A DNA stretch of 64,000 nucleotides from the NCBI RefSeq assembly GCF_030409945.1, contig NZ_JAUFQV010000012.1, positions 62,001 through 126,000 on the forward strand, read 5' to 3'. Of this stretch, positions 32,943 through 42,100 are shown in pieces (the first letter of the stretch is position 1; every line of letters begins with the position of its first letter). A model generated the notes under the pieces. That model worked only from the letters and a program-made list of their open reading frames with translations. It was not told the origin of the DNA and ran no database searches. A program made the position numbers and the translations under genes. This DNA comes from Vibrio tapetis subsp. quintayensis (GTDB lineage Bacteria; Pseudomonadota; Gammaproteobacteria; Enterobacterales; Vibrionaceae).

Positions 32943-35240
32943 ATGTGCTCTCAACATACGGCTTGTCGCTCTGACAAAGCACAAAAAGCCCCATTCAAAG
33001 TGAGCAGCTGCTCACCTGCAACACCCTCTAAACTCGCGATAGAAGCGGAAGGTGTTAGCTGCTGTTCGACAGGAAGTGATTGTGGTTCATCGGGCGCCGC
33101 ATCGATTCAAAGCCCTGATGACGAAGAAGGTGTTGCCCCCTTAGCTTCCAAAAGCTGGGTGATTCAAGGCATGGATTGTCCTGCATGTGCACAAAAAGTA
33201 GAAAAGGCGGTCAACAAAATTGATGGAATAGCTTCTGCCCAAGTTCGCTTTACGACTCAAAAACTGGTGGTGAAACTCAATAAACCACTGGATCAAAATA
33301 TCATCGTCGACGCTATTGAAGCCATTGGTTTTACTGTTCAAGGCGTGGGTGAAAAAGTGCATGCATCTACGGCGAAACAAACCGGGTGGCGTGGCATTCT
33401 CAGTAACAACTTATTGCTCATCAGCCTTTCTGTCGCGATGCTTCTTAGCGCAGCTGTTAATCAACTCTCTCCGGAATTAGGGAAATACCTGTTTGCTGCC
33501 GTGTGCATCGTGGGCTTGTACCCTATTGCCAGCAAAGCGTTTTCAATGGCGAAGTCGGGTACGCCATTTTCGATTGAAACTCTCATGACGGTTGCGGCGA
33601 TAGGGGCGCTTTACCTTGGTGAAACCGTGGAAGCAGCCATGGTATTGTTGTTATTTTTGCTAGGAGAGCATTTAGAGGCCTATGCATCAAATCGAGCAAG
33701 AAGTGGCGTGCAAGCACTCATGGCACTTGTGCCGGAAAATGCCACGGTTATCCGTGATGGTGAAAGGGTTGAAGTAGCCGCAAGTGAATTAAACATCGGT
33801 GATGTCATAGAAGTTGCGCCCGGCGACAGGCTTCCTTCTGATGGCATGTTATTGGATAGCAGCGCAAGCTTTGATGAAAGTGCGTTAACGGGTGAGTCGA
33901 TTCCCGTTGAGCACACTAAACATGAAGCAATCATGGCCGGGAGTGTTGTGGTTGATCAAGTGGTTCGTATTCAGATTTCTTCGGCTCAAGGTGAAAATGC
34001 CATTGACCGAATTCTCCACTTAATTGAAGAGGCGGAATCTCGCAAAGCGCCACTCGAAAGATTCTTAGATAAATTCAGCCGTTGGTACACACCATTAATG
34101 ATGCTGGTGGCGTTACTCGTTATCATTACGCCACCGTTGTTATTTGCTCAACCGTGGGAAACGTGGTTATACCGTGGGCTTGCCTTACTCCTGATTGCTT
34201 GTCCTTGTGCGTTAGTTATTTCAACCCCTGCTGCCATCACATCTGGATTGGCAACTGCGGCAAGACATGGCGCGTTGATAAAAGGAGGAGCGGCATTAGA
34301 GCAACTAGGCCGAGTGAACGCTGTCGCTTTTGATAAAACGGGTACATTAACTCAGGGTAAGCCCCAAGTTACCGACGTTGAAATTACGGCGGATATGATA
34401 GAAGAAGATCTACTCACCTTAGCGGCGGCGGTGGAAGTGGGGTCGAATCACCCACTGGCTAAATCCCTAGTCCAGTATGTTGAATCTAAAGGAATCTTAG
34501 TTCCGGAAGCAACAAATAAAAAAGCCATTCTAGGGCAGGGTGTCTCAGGGGTTGTTAATGGTAGCGAAGTACGCCTTATAGCGCCAAGCAAGCTTGATGT
34601 TACGTTGTCTGAATCGATGCTTAAGCAGATTGAACAGCTAGAAGAGCAAGGTAAGACGGTGGTTGCTGTATTAGTAGCAGATGCAGCTAAAGGGCTCATT
34701 GCTTGGCAAGACACCATCAGAGAAGACGCAAAACAGGCCGTGGCTAAATTAGATAAAATGGGTATTCGCTCAATCATGTTAACTGGTGATAATCCCGTTT
34801 CAGCGCATGCGATTGCAAGTCAGGTCGGTATGGAGTACCAAGCAAGCTTATTGCCTCAAGATAAAGTAACCTATGTTGAACAGCTTGCTAACGAAACTTC
34901 GGTAGCAATGGTGGGGGACGGCATCAATGATGCTCCGGCGATGAAAGCGGCCTCGATAGGTATTGCCATGGGAGGTGGTACGGATGTGGCATTAGAAACC
35001 GCAGACGCAGCACTGACTCACAATCGTCTGGCTGAGTTACCGTTTATGATTCAACTTTCGCAAGCTACACTAAGAAACATCAAACAAAACGTCACGCTGG
35101 CGTTGGGTCTTAAGGGTGTTTTCTTGGTGACGAGTTTAATGGGCATTACCGGACTGTGGGTTGCAGTACTTGCAGACAGCGGTGCTACGGCGTTAGTGAC
35201 GTTAAATGCATTACGCTTACTTCGTATGGATCGAAAGTAG
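32943..35240 (+). CDS. zntA: P1B-type Zn/Cd/Pb-exporting ATPase ZntA
   Basis: 765 residues. A Cys-rich N-terminal stretch (Cys at 2, 8, 23, 40, 41 and 47) precedes a heavy-metal-associated domain with GMDCPAC (76-82). The membrane metal site CPC (ACPCALV) is near 420, the phosphorylation site DKTGTLT near 464, and GDGINDAP near 658. The ZntA-type last helix segment has LADSGAT with Asp, typical for zinc rather than copper pumps. AAAGGA precedes the ATG. It pumps zinc, cadmium or lead out of the cytoplasm and is driven by the MerR-type promoter just upstream. Confidence 0.94.
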   Translation: MCSQHTACRSDKAQKAPFKVSSCSPATPSKLAIEAEGVSCCSTGSDCGSSGAASIQSPDDEEGVAPLASKSWVIQGMDCPACAQKVEKAVNKIDGIASAQVRFTTQKLVVKLNKPLDQNIIVDAIEAIGFTVQGVGEKVHASTAKQTGWRGILSNNLLLISLSVAMLLSAAVNQLSPELGKYLFAAVCIVGLYPIASKAFSMAKSGTPFSIETLMTVAAIGALYLGETVEAAMVLLLFLLGEHLEAYASNRARSGVQALMALVPENATVIRDGERVEVAASELNIGDVIEVAPGDRLPSDGMLLDSSASFDESALTGESIPVEHTKHEAIMAGSVVVDQVVRIQISSAQGENAIDRILHLIEEAESRKAPLERFLDKFSRWYTPLMMLVALLVIITPPLLFAQPWETWLYRGLALLLIACPCALVISTPAAITSGLATAARHGALIKGGAALEQLGRVNAVAFDKTGTLTQGKPQVTDVEITADMIEEDLLTLAAAVEVGSNHPLAKSLVQYVESKGILVPEATNKKAILGQGVSGVVNGSEVRLIAPSKLDVTLSESMLKQIEQLEEQGKTVVAVLVADAAKGLIAWQDTIREDAKQAVAKLDKMGIRSIMLTGDNPVSAHAIASQVGMEYQASLLPQDKVTYVEQLANETSVAMVGDGINDAPAMKAASIGIAMGGGTDVALETADAALTHNRLAELPFMIQLSQATLRNIKQNVTLALGLKGVFLVTSLMGITGLWVAVLADSGATALVTLNALRLLRMDRK

Positions 35241-35642
35241 CCGTCATGACGTTAACGGTAGCCAACTAGCGAAGAATACGGTACAGGACTAGAATGATGT
35301 TCTGCTAAGCGAAACAGCATAACTGCATCATTGTAATGAAATAGAGCACTTTCTCATGTTGAGGCAGTGTTCTACATATTTATAAGCAAGCAGGTTTATA
35401 AATAGCTAGATTATAAGGTCAGTTAATATGATCGTTCATACGTATTCACTGTAACACTGCGCAATGTTAACAGTATAAATGTGATGCCAATCGGTTTTCT
35501 GTGCAAATGCAAAGGATGGCTCATCATCAAGTGTGAATCTGATCACCATTTAAACCTGTTTAGTCAGTTAAAGTAATTCCTGTATTCAAATAATAACGAC
35601 AACGCGCTATCCATTATATAACGCGACTAAAAGGAGTCCCCT
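35241..35642. other. zntA-udp intergenic region
   Basis: 402 bases with no gene. It holds a repeated TTTATAA motif near 35380-35405, an imperfect hairpin (AATGATG ... CATCATT) near 35295-35335, and a CRP site at 35532-35547 in front of udp. No clear terminator for zntA is visible. Confidence 0.5.
35532..35547 (+). promoter_or_regulatory. CRP-cAMP binding site upstream of udp
   Basis: TGTGAATCTGATCACC fits the CRP consensus TGTGA-N6-TCACA with one mismatch. It is 96 bases before the udp ATG. A second half-site (AAATGTGATG near 35476) lies further upstream, an arrangement used with CytR in nucleoside catabolic genes. Confidence 0.6.
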
Positions 35643-36401
35643 ATGTCTCAAGCTGTATTCCACCTAGGTATTACTGAATCTGATCTTGCTGGTGCTACAT
35701 TGGCGATCATCCCTGGTGATCCTGCTCGTGTACAAAAAATTGCAGAAGAAATGGAAAACCCTGTTTTCTTAGCAAGTCACCGCGAATACACGGTTTATCG
35801 CGCTGAATTAGATGGTAAGCCTGTTGTTGTTTGTTCTACCGGTATCGGTGGCCCGTCTACGTCTATCGCTGTAGAAGAACTAGCACAGTTGGGTGTTCGT
35901 ACTTTCCTACGCGTGGGTACTACTGGCGCAATTCAGCCTCACGTTAACGTTGGCGATATGATTGTATCAACAGGCTCTGTACGTCTTGATGGCGCGAGCC
36001 TACACTTTGCTCCTATGGAATTCCCAGCGGTTGCTGACTTTGAAGTAGCAACAGCAATGAAAGCGGCAGTAGAAGAATCTGGCGCGGATGTTCACATGGG
36101 CGTAACGGCATCAAGTGATACGTTCTACCCAGGCCAAGAGCGTTACGATACGTTCTCTGGTCGTGTTGTGAAGCGTTTCCAAGGTTCAATGCAAGAATGG
36201 CAAGACATGGGTGTTCTGAACTTTGAAATGGAATCAGCAACACTGTTAACCATGTGTGCAAGTTCTGGTTTAAAAGCAGGCTGTGTTGCCGGCGTAATTA
36301 TTAACCGTACTCAAAAAGAAATCCCAGATCACGAGACATTGAAAGTGACAGAAGCGCGTTCAATTAAAGTGGTTGTGGAAGCCGCGCGTAAAATGCTGTA
36401 A
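35643..36401 (+). CDS. udp: Uridine phosphorylase
   Basis: 252 residues, one fewer than E. coli Udp. Family marks are [15 protein letters not shown] near residue 22, '[16 protein letters not shown]' near 75, RVGTTGAIQ near 93, and [12 protein letters not shown] near 197, where Glu contacts the ribose. The enzyme splits uridine with phosphate to uracil and ribose-1-phosphate. Codon use is strongly biased, suggesting good expression. It is a single gene with a CRP site upstream and a terminator downstream. Vibrios often carry two udp paralogues. Confidence 0.95.
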   Translation: MSQAVFHLGITESDLAGATLAIIPGDPARVQKIAEEMENPVFLASHREYTVYRAELDGKPVVVCSTGIGGPSTSIAVEELAQLGVRTFLRVGTTGAIQPHVNVGDMIVSTGSVRLDGASLHFAPMEFPAVADFEVATAMKAAVEESGADVHMGVTASSDTFYPGQERYDTFSGRVVKRFQGSMQEWQDMGVLNFEMESATLLTMCASSGLKAGCVAGVIINRTQKEIPDHETLKVTEARSIKVVVEAARKML

Positions 36402-36888
36402 CACGTTAATTTAGTTAGCTAAAATTGAAAGAGTAAAGATTAATATCTTTGCTCTTTTTTTATATTTATCAATAATACGACCCGAAAGTAATTTATAAAT
36501 TAGATATGAGTCGAAAATATCTAATAGTAATGAATCGTTACATATCGTCATGTCTAATACTGCCACCGAACTAATGTAAACTCTAAAAAATTGAGTATTT
36601 AAAGGTATTTATTCTGTTTATATGGGGATCCTTCCCGGTATTGGATAATTTTTACATCTGTAAATTTGGTCATATCTAGTTTTATTCACTGATATTTCAA
36701 TATTTAACACCAGTCACTTTCCCCTCAATTTATTTCTAATATTTGCGATGGACAGCAAAAAGTTTATAAAAATTGAGTTTTTATCTTAAAATTCAAGTGA
36801 TTGATAGGTCAGTTATCATCTGATAGCGTTTTATTAGCACCCAGGATGGCGTGCCATATTAAGGATAATCAAGTCACAGGATAGATTG
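36402..36888. other. udp-porin intergenic region
   Basis: 487 very AT-rich bases. After the udp terminator (36428-36461) I see no gene; the rest is likely porin promoter and leader. The stretch TGATAGGTCAGTTATCA near 36801 is a small inverted repeat of unknown meaning. Confidence 0.5.
36428..36461 (+). terminator. Terminator of udp
   Basis: AAAGAGTAAAGAT (36428-36440) pairs with ATCTTTGCTCTTT (36445-36457) with one G-U pair and a TAAT loop, and is followed by T residues. Confidence 0.85.
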
Positions 36889-37947
36889 ATGAAAAAAACA
36901 CTATTAGCAGTTGTATTACCTTCGTTGATGTTTGCAGGATCAGTATCTGCAGCTACAGTTTATAAATCAGAAGAAGGTAACGCTGAATTTTACGGTCAGT
37001 TACGTACTGAACTAAAAAAGAAGCCAAATAAAGAAGTGACGCTTGGAGCGGGATCATCTCGAGCGGGTGTTAAAGCTGAATATCAATTGGTCGAAGATAT
37101 TAAGGTCTTTGGTAAAGTTGAATTCGGTCTTCAAGGCTCCGGTGATTATGTAATGAAAAACCGATTGCATTATGCTGGTATTAGCGGTGATTTTGGCAAA
37201 ATTACCATAGGTCGCCAATGGATAGTCTCCGATGATACATATGGAGCGGATTACTCGTACTTCTTTGGTGGTTCAGGTATGCGTCACGCCACCCTTTCTG
37301 GCGCCCGTCATGATTCACTCATAAAATATAACTACACACACGATAGCTTTTGGATCGCGGCTAACTATGGTCTAGATCAAGACGATACACATCAAGAGTT
37401 AGCTGAGCTCTATGCCGGAACTGCATTTGGTGACCTAACACTGCATTTTGGTGGTGGTCAAAATACCTCGAAAGGTCATAAAGTCGGCTCTGATGATAGT
37501 GATCCAGCTAACGTAAAAGACGTGACTGCAGATCTTAGAAACACCTTCTTTGAAGGTACTATCGAATACAAATTTGGTGATGCACAGGTTGGAGCGACCT
37601 ACTACAACGCGTTAGTTGAAGATTTAAATTCACCGGCTCAAATTGACGAAAATGCGTTCAGTTTAGCGGGCATGTATTCAATTTCTGATAAAGCAACGGT
37701 TTATTCAGGTTTCGAATATGTTTCTCAGAAAACAAGTGGTCTTGATACTGAAGATGGTGATGGTAAAAACGTATACTTAGGAACGGTTTATAAATTTAAT
37801 AGCTGGGCTCGAATTTATGGTGAAGTAGGTCACGGTAAAGGTACCACGACAGGTTTTACTAACAGAGGCTCAGATTCCTTTGTGGGCCCAACGTCGGTGA
37901 AAGATGGCGAAACCAACTTTGCTATCGGTGCTCGCCTTTACTGGTAA
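36889..37947 (+). CDS. Outer-membrane general porin (OmpU/OmpC-like)
   Basis: 352 residues from the ATG at 36889, with AGGA 7 bases upstream (the TTG just before is in frame but unlikely). A signal peptide (MKKTLLAVVLPSLMFAGSVSA) gives a mature beta-barrel protein. Strand pattern and turns match trimeric gram-negative porins: NAEFYGQLRTELKKK first strand, 'GKITIGRQW' and 'VFGKVEFGLQG' early, and a final strand ending in aromatic residues (IGARLYW). The last residue is Trp, where Phe is more common. It forms a diffusion channel in the outer membrane. The 480-base leader upstream suggests complex regulation. Confidence 0.9.
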   Translation: MKKTLLAVVLPSLMFAGSVSAATVYKSEEGNAEFYGQLRTELKKKPNKEVTLGAGSSRAGVKAEYQLVEDIKVFGKVEFGLQGSGDYVMKNRLHYAGISGDFGKITIGRQWIVSDDTYGADYSYFFGGSGMRHATLSGARHDSLIKYNYTHDSFWIAANYGLDQDDTHQELAELYAGTAFGDLTLHFGGGQNTSKGHKVGSDDSDPANVKDVTADLRNTFFEGTIEYKFGDAQVGATYYNALVEDLNSPAQIDENAFSLAGMYSISDKATVYSGFEYVSQKTSGLDTEDGDGKNVYLGTVYKFNSWARIYGEVGHGKGTTTGFTNRGSDSFVGPTSVKDGETNFAIGARLYW

Positions 37948-37970
37948 GCAAAAAATTATATAGCTAAGTT

Positions 37971-38004
37971 AAAAAAGCCCAGTATCTCGATGAGAGTACT
38001 GGGC
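37971..38004. terminator. Bidirectional terminator between porin and DUF1887 genes
   Basis: GCCCAGTA (37977-37984) and TACTGGGC (37997-38004) form the base of a hairpin with extra pairing inside. The A run at 37971-37976 gives a T run on the minus strand, so it ends the DUF1887 gene well and may also serve the porin gene. Confidence 0.8.
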
Positions 38005-38042
38005 AATTTAAAATTAGTTACTTATTAACAGCTCGTAGCTTA

Positions 38043-39206
38043 CTAGGCTAGATCTTCGTAGCCGCCAGCTTCTTTAAACCAAGTGGTCAAATAGTGCTTT
38101 AGGTTTTTCAGCTCATCAGGTCCGATTAACGCTAGGCCAAGATCTTCAGCACGAGTAATGTCGTTGTGACGTAAAGGTCTGAAGCTCACGAGCATCGCAC
38201 GGGCTTGTAGGCCGCCTAACAAGTCTCGCAGTGATTCAAGCTTGTAGAGCGTGTCATCACCATCATCTCTCATGCCTTTGGTCTTACATTCGATAATGTG
38301 CAGCTTGTTGTTAACTACGGTTGCTACGTCAAGTTCGTTACGCACTTCTCGTTCACCCAGTTGGCGATAAACTTGAACATTAAGAGATCGGTCTTGAATC
38401 GTAGGGATCTCTTGTTGAATCTGCTTTACAGTGCTGTGAACCAGGTTTTCAAGCCATTCACCATTGGAAAAGCGACGTGCATCTTCGCTTTCAAATGTCA
38501 GTATGCCTTTCTCATAAGTGGCAAGTTCAGTCTCTACCAAATCTTGAATGAGCATATCCAATTCACGGTAACTCTGCTGTTTCTCCGTTAGGCCTACATC
38601 AAGTTTTTGCTCTTTTCGACATGTAGTAGCAAGGTAGTTAAGTGTTGCTAAACCAGGCCCAAGCTCTAATGCATTGCTAGCCCAACGAACACCTAGGTCA
38701 TGTAATTTCGCGTCAAGTTGTTCTGGGATTTCCTGTTCATTGAACTCGCTTCTCGCGCCAAATATAGTCAGGTAATCCTTTATTTTTATATGGTCTTGAA
38801 CTTGAGCTTCATCTTTGCCGTCTGGGTAAAGCCAGCATAATTTGTCGCTGAACGGCTCAACAACGAAAATCGGCCAGTGATAGGTACGGAACACTTCGTA
38901 AACAGAAAGTAAACGGTGACGTAAACCACAGCTGGCGTTGAGTTTTACTTTTTCGCCACGGGCTTTAAGGTCGGCAGCAAGGACTTGAATCGATTCTTTG
39001 ATGAGAGAGGTGCTTACGACACTTGGAATTTCAAAAAACTCGGAAGTGATATCGCGAGTTGCTAACACTGAGTTTAGTCTTAAGTACATGTTCTCTTGGC
39101 TTTTGTCACCAATAAAAACAATGTGACGGCTGATCGTGCGTTTATCAAACAATGGTGTGATAAGACGAACCGGATCTTGGTCAATAATACCTACATGTAC
39201 GGCCAT
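38043..39206 (-). CDS. DUF1887 CARF-domain putative nuclease (VC1899-like)
   Basis: 387 residues. The first 130 residues form a Rossmann-like CARF domain, with the ligand loop around LNASCGLRHRLL (89-100). A linker follows, then a restriction-like nuclease domain: Glu253 in GEWLENLVH, ELD at 291-293 and ECK at 306-308 (IIECKTKG), the PD-(D/E)xK signature. V. cholerae VC1899 (structure 1XMX) is this family, and Card1/Can2, cyclic-oligoadenylate-activated nucleases of type III CRISPR systems, share its architecture. No CRISPR array or cas gene is in the window. A standalone nucleotide-activated nuclease is inferred; its signal and target are unknown. Confidence 0.88.
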   Translation of the reverse strand: MAVHVGIIDQDPVRLITPLFDKRTISRHIVFIGDKSQENMYLRLNSVLATRDITSEFFEIPSVVSTSLIKESIQVLAADLKARGEKVKLNASCGLRHRLLSVYEVFRTYHWPIFVVEPFSDKLCWLYPDGKDEAQVQDHIKIKDYLTIFGARSEFNEQEIPEQLDAKLHDLGVRWASNALELGPGLATLNYLATTCRKEQKLDVGLTEKQQSYRELDMLIQDLVETELATYEKGILTFESEDARRFSNGEWLENLVHSTVKQIQQEIPTIQDRSLNVQVYRQLGEREVRNELDVATVVNNKLHIIECKTKGMRDDGDDTLYKLESLRDLLGGLQARAMLVSFRPLRHNDITRAEDLGLALIGPDELKNLKHYLTTWFKEAGGYEDLA

Positions 39207-39290
39207 ATCATGTCCTCAACATAAGGCCTGCTGGAAAATTAGAATGAGTGAGAAGATCAGCAAGCCACATATAAGATGGGGGCTTTTTGA

Positions 39291-39327
39291 TAAAAAAACA
39301 AGAGCAACCTATTGCTTAGGTTGCTCT
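39291..39327 (-). terminator. Terminator of the second chemoreceptor gene
   Basis: AGAGCAACCT (39301-39310) pairs perfectly with AGGTTGCTCT (39318-39327) across a 7-nt loop. On the minus strand it is followed by a run of seven T (complement of 39292-39298). Confidence 0.88.
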
Positions 39328-39380
39328 TTCTTGAAATTACTTAAAACGAGCTTCTCGCGATGGAATATCGCTTATCGAAT

Positions 39381-41372
39381 TTATAGCTTGAAGCGATGGA
39401 CGATCTCACTCTGTTCTCCAGAGAGCTTGGTCAAATCTTGGCTGACCGTTGCGATTTCGTTCATGGCTTGGTAGCTCTCGTTGGCAATGTGGTTTATGTC
39501 TTCGAGGCTGCGTGCGATATCAGAGGTGGTGACTCGTTGCTCGTCAGCCGCTTGAGTGATATGAGTACTCAGTTGGCTGATTTCTACAATCAACGCTTGT
39601 ATTTCTTCCATTGCGCTGTTGGCATTTGACGCTTGCGCTACAGACTGTTCCATATCTGACATGCAGCTTTCAATCACATTACCTGCGGACTTAGAAGAAG
39701 ACTGCAGGTTGCTGATCATACTTTCAATTTCGCTGGTCGACTGCGTTGTTTTTTGCGCCAAAACACGAACTTCATCGGCAACAACCGCGAAGCCACGGCC
39801 TTGTTCGCCAGCACGAGCGGCCTCGATTGCCGCGTTTAGGGCGAGCAAATTGGTTTGTTCTGCAATATTACGAATGACATCGAGAATCGATCCAATTTGG
39901 CTGCTCATACGCTGTAGGTCGGTGACGGCATCGACAGATTCTGTTAAGCGAGATTCTAGCTTATTGATCGTGCTGATATTGGTGCTCATGATTTCACGGC
40001 CTGATGCTGAAGCACTTTCAACTTGAAGAACCATGTCTGTCGAGTTTTGGGCACTTTGAGCCACTTCATTTACCGATTGCTCCATTTCTGTCATTGCAGT
40101 CGCAACCGTAGCTGTTTGCTCTCGCTGAGCATTCAACTGGCCTTGCGCTTTGACGGAAGTCTGGCTGTTACTGTTTGCCACGTTAGTCAAGTCGTCAGCG
40201 GCATCGTTTAGTTCTTTTAGAATACCATGCAGGCTGTCCGCAAGCGTATTGATGTGGCGGCTTAGTTGACTAAACTCATTGTTGTTGCGAATATCGATTC
40301 GCTGGGTGAGATCGCCTTTCGTTAAGCTTTCTAGCGTAGATAACATGCGAGTCAGCGGTTCACGTACACTGTGTGCAACATTCCAACCGATACCCAGTGC
40401 CACCAAACAGACAACGAAACCAATACCGATGGCTTGAATATAACCTTCTTCATAAATTTCGCCCGCTTCAGCAAGCGAGGTATCAAGCTGCTTAGCCGCT
40501 GTTGCATTAAAGGTGGCAAGAATGTTCATTGCGTCATCGATCTTAATTACAAGGTTTGCGATGTTGTCATACAAACGCTCTTTTGCAGTTAAATAAGCAA
40601 AGTGTTGATCCAAAACACCACCAGATTTACCCACATCTTGGGTAAATTGTGCCACTGATTTGTCGAACACATTTTTGATTGCAGGAAGTTGAGTAGCGAG
40701 CCCACGGTAGGCATAATTTAGGTGAGTGACGGCTTTCTTATTACGTGTCACGGCTTTTTTTACAAACGCGGTGTCACTGCTCGCCAAGGCATCAGACGTT
40801 ACGACTTCGGCATCTTTTAGCTTAATAAAGTAACTCTTTGCCATCACTTTTACAGCAATTTTATCTTGGTCGTCGACATACTCTTTCATGCCAACGCTAA
40901 GTTCAGTTTGGAGTTTCTGGAAACTACGAGAAGATTTTTGAACGGCTTCTTGAGCGGCGAACATGGCTTGGTAGTTATCCATGGCTTCTAGCGCTTCAGC
41001 GAAGTAACTTTTTTCTAATACTTTAAGTTCTTTAATTCGCGGGGCGATTTCTGGCGTACTTTTACTAATAGATTCTAATTGAGCAAGCGTTGTCTTGAAT
41101 TCATCTTGAGCCGTCACAAAACTGTTACGCGAAGCGCTCATTTTTTCTTGGTTCTGTGTGGTTAGAAAATCTTTAAAAGATTTGTCTGCGGAGAGTAGTT
41201 TAACGCTCGTCTGATTTGACAGTGCTACAAGCGGTAAAGAGGTGTCTGATACGTTTTCAAAGTTAGAATGAATTTTGTTCATTCCGCCCATCATGATGGC
41301 GATTGTCGCTACAAACAACACCACAATGAGTGTAAATCCGGCGTACATGCGCCTGATTACAGATCCCTGCAT
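39381..41372 (-). CDS. Methyl-accepting chemotaxis protein
   Basis: 663 residues. Helix 1 at about 11-31 ([18 protein letters not shown]), a periplasmic all-helical sensor of about 285 residues (long HBM-like size), helix 2 at about 315-337, HAMP ([22 protein letters not shown]), and a full signalling domain with tip [20 protein letters not shown]. No CheR pentapeptide is present at the end (SEIVHRFKL). The sensor size suits helical bimodular domains that bind organic acids, but no ligand can be named. It is a single gene with its own terminator. Confidence 0.93.
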   Translation of the reverse strand: MQGSVIRRMYAGFTLIVVLFVATIAIMMGGMNKIHSNFENVSDTSLPLVALSNQTSVKLLSADKSFKDFLTTQNQEKMSASRNSFVTAQDEFKTTLAQLESISKSTPEIAPRIKELKVLEKSYFAEALEAMDNYQAMFAAQEAVQKSSRSFQKLQTELSVGMKEYVDDQDKIAVKVMAKSYFIKLKDAEVVTSDALASSDTAFVKKAVTRNKKAVTHLNYAYRGLATQLPAIKNVFDKSVAQFTQDVGKSGGVLDQHFAYLTAKERLYDNIANLVIKIDDAMNILATFNATAAKQLDTSLAEAGEIYEEGYIQAIGIGFVVCLVALGIGWNVAHSVREPLTRMLSTLESLTKGDLTQRIDIRNNNEFSQLSRHINTLADSLHGILKELNDAADDLTNVANSNSQTSVKAQGQLNAQREQTATVATAMTEMEQSVNEVAQSAQNSTDMVLQVESASASGREIMSTNISTINKLESRLTESVDAVTDLQRMSSQIGSILDVIRNIAEQTNLLALNAAIEAARAGEQGRGFAVVADEVRVLAQKTTQSTSEIESMISNLQSSSKSAGNVIESCMSDMEQSVAQASNANSAMEEIQALIVEISQLSTHITQAADEQRVTTSDIARSLEDINHIANESYQAMNEIATVSQDLTKLSGEQSEIVHRFKL

Positions 41373-41662
41373 GATTTTCTCTCCATTAATTTCAAAGTGT
41401 AAAGCAAGAGGTAAAATGACCTCTAAAATGTTTTTATTAAGAGCTCATTCTACGAAGTCTGTTTTGCTTTTACTTTGACCACGGGCTCAGTTCTGGAATT
41501 TCTCTAAGCTTATGCTTAAAAAGCATCGATTTATGAACGGTGTTTTTAATTGAGTTATCGCGAGTCATAGCGCATACTAAGCTCCGAAATTAACAAGGAT
41601 TTAGTGGCGCTATAGTCTCATTGTTTTGCATCCTTACTATGAATATAAAAGTGGAGTATCTA

Positions 41663-42013
41663 ATGGCTGAAGAAACTATCTTTACCAAAATTATCAATGG
41701 TGAAATACCAGCAGATATTGTCTTTCAAGATGAGCTAGTGACTGCATTTCGCGATATCAATCCAAGAGCGCCTAAGCACGTTCTGATTATTCCTAATAAG
41801 TTAATTCCGACAACAAACGATGTTGAAGTTGAAGATGAATTGATGATGGGGCGCATGTTCACTGCGGCTCGTAAGATTGCTGAAGATGAAGGTGTTGCTA
41901 AAGATGGCTATCGCCTGATTGTTAACTGTAATGCTCATGGTGGACAAGAGATCTATCATATTCACATGCATATTGTTGGTGGCAAGCCACTTGGTCCGAT
42001 GTTAGTTGGCTAA
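41663..42013 (+). CDS. hinT: HIT-family purine nucleoside phosphoramidase HinT
   Basis: 116 residues from the ATG at 41663, with GGAG 7 bases upstream; longer starts lack one. The catalytic histidine triad is [11 protein letters not shown] near residue 98, and the family start [19 protein letters not shown] is intact. HinT hydrolyses AMP-lysine and related phosphoramidates. In E. coli hinT precedes ycfL-lpoB-thiK-nagZ-ycfP-ndh, and the same block follows here with an added COG3014 gene and without nagZ. Confidence 0.95.
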   Translation: MAEETIFTKIINGEIPADIVFQDELVTAFRDINPRAPKHVLIIPNKLIPTTNDVEVEDELMMGRMFTAARKIAEDEGVAKDGYRLIVNCNAHGGQEIYHIHMHIVGGKPLGPMLVG

Positions 42014-42100
42014 TTTTCAACGGTATAATTTGTTCTGTGAATGAAACTCTTATTTGTTTTAGGGGTCACTCTTTAGTATTAACTTCAAACTGGGGGAAGT

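Noticed and set aside
38043..39206. Possible CRISPR-Cas locus around the CARF nuclease
   Set aside because: No direct repeats with regular spacers and no cas-like proteins are found in the flanking sequence.
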